A DNA stretch of 30,214 nt from Bradyrhizobium sp. Lineage in GTDB: Bacteria; Pseudomonadota; Alphaproteobacteria; Rhizobiales; Xanthobacteraceae. The first letter of the stretch is position 1. Every line of letters begins with the position of its first letter. The notes beneath the pieces were generated by a model. The model was not told the DNA's origin, made no database searches, and worked only from the letters and a program-made list of their open reading frames with translations. The stretch is from NCBI GenBank assembly GCA_028290305.1, contig JAQGKC010000198.1, forward strand, positions 1-30,214, in the 5' to 3' direction. Below are positions 16,311-23,006 of this stretch, in pieces. The position numbers and the translations under genes are program-made.

Positions 16311-16327
16311 AATACTCGATAAGTATT
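16311..16327 (-). promoter_or_regulatory. AT-rich palindrome upstream of the methyltransferase gene, candidate operator
   Basis: AATACT-CGATA-AGTATT has perfect 6-bp arms. It lies about 100 bp upstream of the methyltransferase ATG in an AT-rich stretch (16280-16345) that is the likely promoter zone. Such palindromes often bind controller proteins of restriction-modification systems, but no controller gene is present here, so the role is only a suggestion. Confidence 0.35.
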
Positions 16328-16376
16328 TGATAGTTAAAGATTTTCCGAAATCGACGGCCGCACATGGGACCAGCGG

Positions 16377-16592
16377 TCCGCCTGCCGCCGCGGCTCAGCG
16401 ACCGCTGCAACCTCACTCCCCCGACCTCCTTCCAGATCCGGATGATTGAATCCCGTGAGCACCAGATTATCCAGCGGCGCAGCCTCGGCCCTTGTTCGAC
16501 CATGCCATAGACGCGCCGGCTGACCACGATCTGGTTCGCTTTGGCTTCGCGCATAGCCGCGAGGCTAGGTTGGTGGCGCTGCCGATCGCTGC
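16377..16592 (-). pseudogene. Decayed 3' fragment of a class III adenylate/guanylate cyclase gene
   Basis: The strand reads like the last part of the intact cyclase gene at 20342-22867. EAKANQIVVSRRVYGMVEQ is preserved, after which the frame is lost. DNA similarity to about 20350-20612 continues on both sides: the stretch encoding the Arg-rich C-terminus matches around 16377-16405, a block of roughly 40 bp is missing, and the match resumes at GATGATTGAA (16441). It ends near GCCGATCGC at about 16590. Frameshifts and substitutions are spread throughout, so it is an old, inactive paralogue fragment rather than a fresh duplication. It borders the low-GC methyltransferase pair, marking an edge of rearranged DNA. 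Confidence 0.75.
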
Positions 16593-16701
16593 GGATTTCC
16601 GTTGTAACGGCTCAACCTATTGATTCGGACAGTCCAGTCCCGTTTCCAAGAATTTTCCCATTTCCACCTGACCCAAATCACCTCTACATCCCCCGCCGTC
16701 C

Positions 16702-17225
16702 CGCCCCTCAGAGGGGCGTATCGCGATCGTCACGGACGCGGGGTGGGATGCGGTGGACGCGGCAGCGTTGGGCGCGCGACGTGATGGCAGGGCGGGTTCT
16801 TTTGGGCCTGTGAGCGATCAAACGGCGAGCGGACGAACGGCGCATGCGCGGACGGCGAAGTCGTGTGGTCCTGGCACCCGTTGCTGGTGTCAAGTCAGCG
16901 GAGGTTTAGTCGGCCCTACCGGGTCTGGCAAAACCTTAATCCGTCGATGACGGTGACAAAAAGGAATTCGTCACCGGGGAGAGCACGAAGGAAACCGTTA
17001 AAACCATTGCGCAGGGAAGGCCGGGTGCTCCGGTGAACCTGTGGTGACTAACTCGTGTGTTTTCCACCTTTTACACACGAGGCCGCGGGTGCAGCGGGCA
17101 CCCGGCTTTCCCTGCGCCCTCTGTTTCCTTATGGCGCAAAAGATAAAGATTTTCGCACAACTCGGGCGCATCGCGCCGCGAGATCGCGAAGCTGCGTCTG
17201 CGAACCATGCGGCTGTTTGAAAATC
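16702..17225. repeat. Structured non-coding element with five hairpins
   Basis: No convincing gene lies between 16593 and 17281. Five hairpins follow one another: CGCCCCTC/GAGGGGCG (16702-16718); TGGCACC/GGTGTCA (16872-16892, one wobble); CGGTGAC/GTCACCG (16951-16976); a 19-bp stem with one G-U pair between 17009-17027 and 17099-17117 (GCGCAGGGAAGGCCGGGTG and partner); and, inside its loop, a perfect 9-bp stem CTCGTGTGT/ACACACGAG (17052-17081). I remember closely similar stretches recurring between genes in Bradyrhizobiaceae, often mis-called as short hypothetical proteins. It may be a mobile non-autonomous repeat or a structured RNA; coding strand unknown. Confidence 0.55.
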
Positions 17226-17281
17226 AAAGACGACGACAGCGACGCCATGACGCTCGCCATAACGAACTTCAACGCAGCTTC

Positions 17282-17944
17282 CTACAGCGCCTTGATCAGC
17301 CGCGATGCGGTGTTTTCGCAGTGCTGCCGGCACAAGCGCCGCAGTCGCACGGCGTCGCTCGCCTGCAGGGCGTCATACATCTCGCGGTGCTCGCCCTCCG
17401 CCTGCATCACCTCTTTGGTCAGGCCGATCTCGATCCGGATATACGGCTCGACCTGGTCTCGCAGCATGCCGGCAAACCGGCCGGCGTGGCGGCGATGGGC
17501 GGCGGAAAGCAGCCGCGCGTGAAACTCCGAATTGGCGTCCAGCCATTTGTCGGTCTGGTTCGGGGTCTGGGCTGCGATCCGCTCCATGCGCGACAGCGAT
17601 TGCAGGACAGCCGCGACATCCTGTGCGGTCCGGGTCTCCGCGGCAATGCCGGCCAGATGCTCCTCGACCACCGCGCGCAGTTCGAAGATCTCGCGTATCT
17701 CCGATCGCTCCAGCGAGAGCACCGCATATCCCCGCCGCGGCCGCAGCACGACAAGGCCTTCAACCTCCAGGCGGGTCATGGCTTCCCGCAGCGGCACGCG
17801 GCTCGCGCCAAACCGGCGCGACAGTTCTTCCTGCCGCAGCACCAGCCCGGGCGGAAAGGCGCCGGAGAGAATTCCTTCCCGCAACCGGCCGTACAATGTT
17901 TCGGAAACACTCTGTATGGCGTCGATTTGCGCAGCTCTTGGCAT
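17282..17944 (-). CDS. GntR family (FCD/FadR-type) transcriptional regulator
   Basis: The 220-aa protein has a winged helix at residues about 12-75 (LYGRLREGILSGAFPPG, LSRRFGASRVPLREAMTRLEVEGLV, RRGYAVL). An all-helical FCD ligand-binding domain follows (about 80-210), with E-x-RAVVEEHLAGIAA, DANSEFHARLLSAA and HREMYDAL carrying the acidic and His residues that usually bind a metal and an organic acid. Members repress catabolic or transport operons until the ligand appears. It is transcribed away from the two RidA genes and the binding-protein gene. A perfect palindrome 21 bp upstream of its start lies in the shared promoter region, so it likely controls both itself and that operon. Confidence 0.9.
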   Translation of the reverse strand: MPRAAQIDAIQSVSETLYGRLREGILSGAFPPGLVLRQEELSRRFGASRVPLREAMTRLEVEGLVVLRPRRGYAVLSLERSEIREIFELRAVVEEHLAGIAAETRTAQDVAAVLQSLSRMERIAAQTPNQTDKWLDANSEFHARLLSAAHRRHAGRFAGMLRDQVEPYIRIEIGLTKEVMQAEGEHREMYDALQASDAVRLRRLCRQHCENTASRLIKAL

Positions 17945-17964
17945 AAATTTCCTCTCGGGTCATA

Positions 17965-17981
17965 TTGAATATTGTATTCAA
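17965..17981. promoter_or_regulatory. Candidate GntR operator, TTGAATA-TTG-TATTCAA
   Basis: This is a perfect palindrome with 7-bp arms and a 3-bp centre in the only AT-rich patch of the divergent region. GntR/FCD regulators typically bind short AT-rich palindromes close to their own start. The remaining leader to the first RidA gene (17982-18228) is GC-rich and about 250 nt long. It includes a 55-codon ORF at 18032-18200 that I do not consider a gene. Confidence 0.6.
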
Positions 17982-18228
17982 AAATGGTTGCCTGCGACAA
18001 GGGTTTCGGGGGAGCAAATGGGGGCGGTCAACATGAAGATGTCGCGGCGCGATCCGGTCGGCGGCCTTTGCGAGGGAGGCGCGTGGACGCTTTGGGGCAA
18101 GGCGCTTCGATCGCCCTGCGTATCCCCGCCGGTCGTCTTTTCGAATTTCCGCAGGGCAATTCCTGCCGCCATGACGCGCCGCGAAAACCCCGTTCTGTAA
18201 CCAACACAAAACCGCAGGGAGGAAACCC

Positions 18229-18639
18229 ATGTCAGCCGAAATCAACATCTACAATCCCGAGGAACTTGGCCCGCCGATGGGGCAATACACCCATGTGACG
18301 CGCGTGAAGGCGAACGAATTCCTGTTCATCGCCGGGATGCTGTCGGGCGATTCCGCGGGCAATGTCATCGGCGAGGGCGATTTCGACCTGCAGACCCGGC
18401 AGGTGTTTCGCAACATCGAGGCGGCGCTCAAATCGGCCGGCGCGTCCTGGGCCAATGTCGTTCAGTTCACGAGCTACCTCGTCCATTCGCAGGATATTCC
18501 AAAATTCATGGAATTCCGGCTGCGCGAATTCCCGAAAATGTTTCCGAACGGAAAGTATCCGCCGAACACGCTGCTGATGGTCGATCGTCTCGTGAAGGAG
18601 CCTTTCCTGGTCGAGGTGCAGACCATCGCGGCGGTCTGA
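18229..18639 (+). CDS. RidA-family (YjgF/UK114) protein lacking the catalytic arginine
   Basis: The 136-aa RidA-fold protein is expected to be trimeric. The typical blocks are EFLFIAGMLSGD, QTRQVFRNIEAALKSAGASW and NVVQFTSYLVH. In E. coli RidA the residue Arg105 in PARSCVEV holds the substrate carboxylate and is needed for enamine/imine deamination. Here the matching stretch is PPNTLLMV, so Arg is Asn (about residue 118). The protein therefore belongs with the Rid subgroups not expected to be 2-aminoacrylate deaminases; its reaction is unknown. GGGAGGA lies 7 nt before the ATG. It is the first gene of an apparent three-gene operon with a second RidA homologue 23 bp downstream. Confidence 0.87.
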   Translation: MSAEINIYNPEELGPPMGQYTHVTRVKANEFLFIAGMLSGDSAGNVIGEGDFDLQTRQVFRNIEAALKSAGASWANVVQFTSYLVHSQDIPKFMEFRLREFPKMFPNGKYPPNTLLMVDRLVKEPFLVEVQTIAAV

Positions 18640-18662
18640 TCAATTCGCGACTTGCAGGGAGA

Positions 18663-19082
18663 ATGCCCGTGTCGAAATCACAGTCATCCGAGCGTCAGGA
18701 GTTCAAAGTCCCCGGCCTTCCGGCGCCGCTCAGTCACTATACCGATGCGGTCCGGTTCGGAAACATCCTGTTCGTCTCCGGGCTCACCGCCCACGATGCC
18801 GAGGGAAAACTCGTCGGCGGCACGGATGCGGCGGCGCAGACCCGCCAGATCCTGACGAACCTCAAGCGCGTGCTCGATGCGGCGGGCGCGACGATGGCTG
18901 ATGTTCTCAAGGTGACGGTGTTCTTGACTGACATCGGCGATCGCGCCGCGATCAACCCGGTGCGGCAGGAATTCTTTGGCTCCGCAAGGCCGGCTAGCAC
19001 CCTGATCGAGGTGAGCCGGTTGGCGCTTCCCGAAATGAAAGTCGAGATCGAGGCGGTGGTCGGGCTGCCGGAGACGAACTGA
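18663..19082 (+). CDS. Second RidA-family protein, also lacking the catalytic arginine
   Basis: The 139-aa RidA-fold protein is clearly different from its upstream neighbour (NILFVSGLTAHDAEG, TRQILTNLKRVLDAAGATM, VLKVTVFLTDI). The active-site stretch is RPASTLIEVSRL, where Ser stands in place of Arg105 of the E. coli protein. Both neighbours thus lost the same residue. Two adjacent unlike RidA homologues could form a mixed trimer with active sites at the subunit interfaces, which is speculation. GGGAGA abuts the ATG at 18663 but is well spaced (about 6 nt) from a GTG at 18669, which may be the true start (two residues shorter). A binding-protein gene follows 34 bp later. Confidence 0.87.
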   Translation: MPVSKSQSSERQEFKVPGLPAPLSHYTDAVRFGNILFVSGLTAHDAEGKLVGGTDAAAQTRQILTNLKRVLDAAGATMADVLKVTVFLTDIGDRAAINPVRQEFFGSARPASTLIEVSRLALPEMKVEIEAVVGLPETN

Positions 19083-19116
19083 CGAGTTGCGTGAACATCA
19101 CAGCGGAAGGTGACCT

Positions 19117-20325
19117 ATGACATTTCAACTGAAGGCCCTCGCCATCCTGGCTTCCGGCATTTTTCTGGGAGCAATTACGGCTCAGGCACAGACGCCGGAT
19201 CGGCCGATCAAGATCGGCATCCTCAGCGACATGTCGAGCCTTTATGCGGACCAGGCCGGGCTCGGCTCGGTCGAGGCGGCGCGGATGGCGATCGAGGACG
19301 CCGGCGGCAGGATCGGCGACCAGCCGATCGAGCTTGTTTCCGCCGACCATCAGCACAAGACCGATGTCGCCTCCACCATTGTTAGGCACTGGATCGATGT
19401 CGACGGCGTCGACGTGATAGCCGATATGCCGAACTCGGCGGTCGCGCTCGCGGTGCAGCAGATCGTCAAAGACAAAAACAAGATCGCGCTCTATGTGACG
19501 GCGGCCACCACCGAACTGACCGGCAAGCAGTGCTCGCCGAATGGAATCCAGTGGGCCTACGACGCCTATTCGAATGCGAACGGTCTCGCCAAAGCGCTGG
19601 TCGCGCAAGGCGACAAGAGCTGGTATTTCATGACGGTCGATTACGCCCTTGGCATCTCGCTTCAGGCCGAGGCCTCGAAGGCCATCACGGCGCTGGGGGG
19701 CACGGTGGTCGGCAGTGTGCGCCATCCCCTCAACAATTCGGACTTCAGTTCCTTCCTGCTGCAGGCCCAGGCTTCGAACGCGAAAGTGATCGCGTTTGCC
19801 AATGCGGGTTCGGACACCATCAATTCGGTGAAGCAGGCGGCGGAATTCGGTCTCAACAAGGATCACGTCATCGTCGCGCCGCTGGTCTATATCTCTGATA
19901 TCCACAGCATGGGTCTGCCGGCGGCGCAGGGCCTGACGTTCGTCGAGGGGTTTTATTGGGACCTCAACGACGATACGCGGGCGTGGTCGAAGCGGTTCTT
20001 CGAACGGCGCAAGGCGATGCCGACCACGACCCATGCGGGAGTTTACTCGGCCGTGTCGCATTACCTGAAAGCCGTCAAGGCCGCGGGGACGTCCGACACC
20101 CAGGCGGTGCTTGCCAAGATGCGTGAAATGCCGGTCGATGACTTCTTCTCGCGGGGCGGGACCATCCGCAGGGATGGCCGCATGGTTCACGACATGCTGC
20201 TGGTCCAGGTCAAGACGCCGGCCGAATCCAAATATCCCTGGGACTATTACAAGGTGCTGGCCACGATTCCCGGCGATCAGGCCTTTCGTCCGCTCGGGGA
20301 AAGCGAATGCCCGCTGGTGAAATGA
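19117..20325 (+). CDS. Branched-chain amino acid-type ABC substrate-binding protein (Peripla_BP_6)
   Basis: The 402-aa periplasmic protein has a Sec signal peptide (LAILASGIFLGAITAQAQ, about residues 7-24). PIKIGILSDMSSLYADQAGLG and VEAARMAIEDAGG follow, as in LivJ-like and amide/urea binding proteins. KSWYFMTVDYALG and VKQAAEFGLNKDHVIVAPLVYIS mark the second lobe. It captures a small solute, probably an amino acid derivative or amide, for an ABC importer, but no permease or ATPase gene is nearby, so it must work with a distant transporter. It is co-directional with the two RidA genes and probably under the same GntR regulator. The SD is GGAAGG ahead of the ATG. Its stop lies 16 bp from that of the convergent cyclase gene. 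Confidence 0.9.
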   Translation: MTFQLKALAILASGIFLGAITAQAQTPDRPIKIGILSDMSSLYADQAGLGSVEAARMAIEDAGGRIGDQPIELVSADHQHKTDVASTIVRHWIDVDGVDVIADMPNSAVALAVQQIVKDKNKIALYVTAATTELTGKQCSPNGIQWAYDAYSNANGLAKALVAQGDKSWYFMTVDYALGISLQAEASKAITALGGTVVGSVRHPLNNSDFSSFLLQAQASNAKVIAFANAGSDTINSVKQAAEFGLNKDHVIVAPLVYISDIHSMGLPAAQGLTFVEGFYWDLNDDTRAWSKRFFERRKAMPTTTHAGVYSAVSHYLKAVKAAGTSDTQAVLAKMREMPVDDFFSRGGTIRRDGRMVHDMLLVQVKTPAESKYPWDYYKVLATIPGDQAFRPLGESECPLVK

Positions 20326-20341
20326 GCCGGCCTCGCGCCGT

Positions 20342-22867
20342 TCACGACGGGCGCTTGCGGCGCCGTGGCTCGGCGGCCGCGGCGGGCGCTGCCACCGCGA
20401 CATTCTCCGCCTCCTCGCCCTCTTCGCGCCAGCGGAGGATCTCCATCGCGAGAACGGGATGATTGAAGCCTTTTAAGTGCAGATCATCCAGCGGCGCGGC
20501 CTCGGCCCATTGCTCGACCATGCCGTAGACGCGCCTGGAGACCACGATCTGGTTTGCCTTGGCTTCGTCGCATAGCCGCGAGGCAAGATTGGTGACGCTG
20601 CCGATCGCGGCGTATTCGAGCCGCTGTTCGAACCCGATCTGGCCCAGCGTCGCGTAGCCGAGCGCGATGCCGACGCCGAAGCCCAGGCTGTGGCCGCGGT
20701 TGCGCCACCGCTCGGTCAAAGCGCCGATGGTGTCGCGCATCTCGACCGCCATCTTGACGGCGCGTTTGGTGTGATCGGCAAACTGGATCGGCGCGTTGAA
20801 CAGGATCATCACGCCATCGCCCGCATAGCGATCAAGCGTGCCCTCGTAGCGGAAGATGAGTTCGCCCAATGCCGCGTGATATTCGCGCAGCACATTCATG
20901 GCTTCTTCAGGCTCGGTGGTCTCGGTGAACGCCGTGAAGCCGCGCAGGTCGCAGAACACGACAGTGACTTCGCGGCGGTGGCTATCAAGCAGCGCGTCAT
21001 GCCCGTCGGAGGATGCAATCAGTTGGGCGACTTGCGGCGCCAGGAAGCGTTCGAGGCGGCGGATGCGTTCGATTTCCGCGAGCTGTTTTTCGACCCGTTC
21101 TTCCAGCGAGCGGTTCCAGTTCAGCAGCTGGTCGGTCTGCTCCTGCAGCTTGCCGGCCTGCTGCTGAACGGTGGAGTGGGCCGATGCGAGTTCGCGGCCT
21201 TTCTGGTCCACCTCGGTGAACAGCCGCGCATTGCGCATCGCCAGCACCGATTGATGCGCGAAGGTCCGCATCAATCCGATCAGGTTCGGCGAAAACTCGC
21301 CGGCCTCTCTACGCAGCACGACCAGCGAGCCGAGAATGCCTTTTTGATCGACCAGCGGCACCACCAGCACCGAATGAAAACCTGCCGTCACCGCGACATC
21401 CCGCAACAGTTGATCTGCAGCATCAGTGAGATCGGGGATCGCGATCGGCTCGCCCTTGGCCGCGGCCTCGCCGAGCACGCTCGCGCCCTGGTCGATGGCG
21501 AGATGCTGGCCTTCGGCCGTCTTGTCGATTCCGATCGCCTCCGCCAGGTTGAACTGATGCTTCGCGGCGTCGTAGCCATAGATCAAGACCGCATCGGCAT
21601 GCGTGATTTCGAGCGCCCGGGCCGCCACGGTGGGCAGTACTGCGTTGAGATCGAGCGACGAGGCGACGGCGCGCCCGACTTCTTCGAGCACCTTGAGTTC
21701 ATTGACCGACCGCGCCAGATCGCGCGTCCGCTCCTCCACCTTGGATTCGAGGCCGGAATAGGTCTCGTGCAGTTGCCCCGCCATGCTGTTGAACTGGTTG
21801 GCGAGTTCCTGCAGTTCGTCCTTGGTCCGCACGTCGATGCGATGGCTGAAATCGCCGGCCCCGAGCCGCCGCGCGCCGGTGCGCAACGCGGTGATCGGGA
21901 TCAGCATCCGGCGCGCCATCACGGTGCCGGCGAGGATCGCGACCGCGAGCCCGAGCCCGATCAGCAGAGCGATCCGCAGCAACTGATCGCGGATCGGCGC
22001 CAGCGCCTGGGCGGTCGGTTGCTCGAAGAACACGTACCAGCCAAGTTTTGGCACCGCACTCGCCGCGGTCAGTACCGAATGGCCGTCGGCGTCGGTGCCC
22101 GATGCCAGCGGCTGGCCGTCGGTCGTCATCACGGCGGCGACCTGCGGCAGGGTCGAGATATCCCTGCCGATATCGGGACCTTTCGCCGAGTTAGCCACCA
22201 CCTGGCCGCGCGGATCGACCACGTAGGCGAAGGCGGCCTTGCCGACCTGCGCGTCGCCAAGGAAATCCGACAGGAAGCGAAGGTCGATTTCGGCGACGGT
22301 CACGCCGGCATTGAATCCCGAATGCGATACCGCGATCGACATATAGGGCCGCGAGCCCTTGAAATCGGCGGGCGCATAGCTGACGCCCCGGATGACGGTC
22401 TCGGTAAACCTTATATCGCGGGAAAAATCCGTTCCGCTGCTGACCAGCATCGTGGTGCGCGATAGCCGGAGTTGCTCGCGGCCGCTGCCATTCAACAAAG
22501 AAAGCTGGCTCACGGCCGGCACCTGATTGAGCAATTGGGCATAGTCGGCGCGGTGCTGTTCGAGGGTCACGGCGCTGGCGCGCGTCACCCAGCTGATCTG
22601 CCGTTCCAGTTCGGAGATCGATTGCTCGATCCGCCGCGCGGTGGCTTCGGCCTTTTCGCTCATCGCGTCGGTGAGCGTGGTCTTGGTGGCGCTGTAGCTG
22701 ATCCAGGTTTCGATCGCGCCGTTGACGGCAAGCACGAACACCACGAGGCCGACCAATGCGATGACGTATTTGGCGAACAGGCCTTCGCGCAGAGACCAGA
22801 TTTTATCCTTAACCCCGATCATCCAGACCCTCGGAAGCAGCGCCAGGGAAATGGCAACCGCATTCAT
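20342..22867 (-). CDS. Membrane sensor class III adenylate/guanylate cyclase (sensor-HAMP-GAF-cyclase)
   Basis: The 841-aa inner-membrane protein reads, in order: TM1 (33-52), a periplasmic Cache-like sensor (about 55-285), TM2 (296-318), HAMP (318-370), a GAF domain (about 392-548), a coiled coil (550-605) and a class III cyclase domain (633-785). The metal-binding aspartates are present (Asp640 in FCDLRGFT, Asp684 in RYAGDGVMILF), as are the transition-state residues Asn760 and Arg764 (GSVTNLASRLC), so it should be active. It should turn an external signal into cyclic nucleotide. A Crp/Fnr gene lies 2.4 kb away but is not known to be its target. ATG 22822 (residue 16) has a better SD (GAGGG, 5 nt) than ATG 22867. 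The C-terminal tail is Ala/Arg-rich. Confidence 0.9.
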   Translation of the reverse strand: MNAVAISLALLPRVWMIGVKDKIWSLREGLFAKYVIALVGLVVFVLAVNGAIETWISYSATKTTLTDAMSEKAEATARRIEQSISELERQISWVTRASAVTLEQHRADYAQLLNQVPAVSQLSLLNGSGREQLRLSRTTMLVSSGTDFSRDIRFTETVIRGVSYAPADFKGSRPYMSIAVSHSGFNAGVTVAEIDLRFLSDFLGDAQVGKAAFAYVVDPRGQVVANSAKGPDIGRDISTLPQVAAVMTTDGQPLASGTDADGHSVLTAASAVPKLGWYVFFEQPTAQALAPIRDQLLRIALLIGLGLAVAILAGTVMARRMLIPITALRTGARRLGAGDFSHRIDVRTKDELQELANQFNSMAGQLHETYSGLESKVEERTRDLARSVNELKVLEEVGRAVASSLDLNAVLPTVAARALEITHADAVLIYGYDAAKHQFNLAEAIGIDKTAEGQHLAIDQGASVLGEAAAKGEPIAIPDLTDAADQLLRDVAVTAGFHSVLVVPLVDQKGILGSLVVLRREAGEFSPNLIGLMRTFAHQSVLAMRNARLFTEVDQKGRELASAHSTVQQQAGKLQEQTDQLLNWNRSLEERVEKQLAEIERIRRLERFLAPQVAQLIASSDGHDALLDSHRREVTVVFCDLRGFTAFTETTEPEEAMNVLREYHAALGELIFRYEGTLDRYAGDGVMILFNAPIQFADHTKRAVKMAVEMRDTIGALTERWRNRGHSLGFGVGIALGYATLGQIGFEQRLEYAAIGSVTNLASRLCDEAKANQIVVSRRVYGMVEQWAEAAPLDDLHLKGFNHPVLAMEILRWREEGEEAENVAVAAPAAAAEPRRRKRPS

Positions 22868-22962
22868 GGCCGTCTCAGCCGTGACTTCTTTAGCACAGTT
22901 TGAGGGAACTTGGCCGGGGCTCTGCCAGCGTGGTTAGCCGGGATTTTGGGCAGCAAACGTGG

Positions 22963-22988
22963 GTCGTCCCGGCGTTCGCCAGGACGAC
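22963..22988 (-). terminator. Hairpin downstream of the AsmA-family gene
   Basis: GTCGTCCCGGCG-TT-CGCCAGGACGAC folds into a strong stem with one bulge-like mismatch, 19 bp past the AsmA stop codon and about 95 bp upstream of the cyclase start. There is no clear T-run. It resembles the GTCGTCC-containing repeats at 13577 and may be another member of that family acting as a transcript end. Confidence 0.45.
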
Positions 22989-23006
22989 GCAGTCCATGCG
23001 CTCGAT

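Noticed and set aside
16219..16554. 111-aa ORF on the minus strand beginning with EAKANQIVVSRRVYG
   Set aside because: It is the frame-shifted remains of a cyclase gene end; after about 20 residues the sequence stops resembling any protein.
16753..16950. 65-aa ORF containing GPTGSGKTLIRR, resembling a Walker A motif
   Set aside because: It lies inside the multi-hairpin repeat; the motif is a chance reading of a non-coding element and nothing of an ATPase surrounds it.
18032..18200. 55-codon ORF in the leader of the RidA operon
   Set aside because: There is only a poorly spaced G-rich stretch ahead of it, no recognisable sequence and no hydrophobic or repeat pattern; more likely untranslated leader.
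20690..22465. 591-aa ORF on the plus strand, opposite the cyclase gene
   Set aside because: A shadow of the cyclase gene, which has clear domains and catalytic residues on the other strand.
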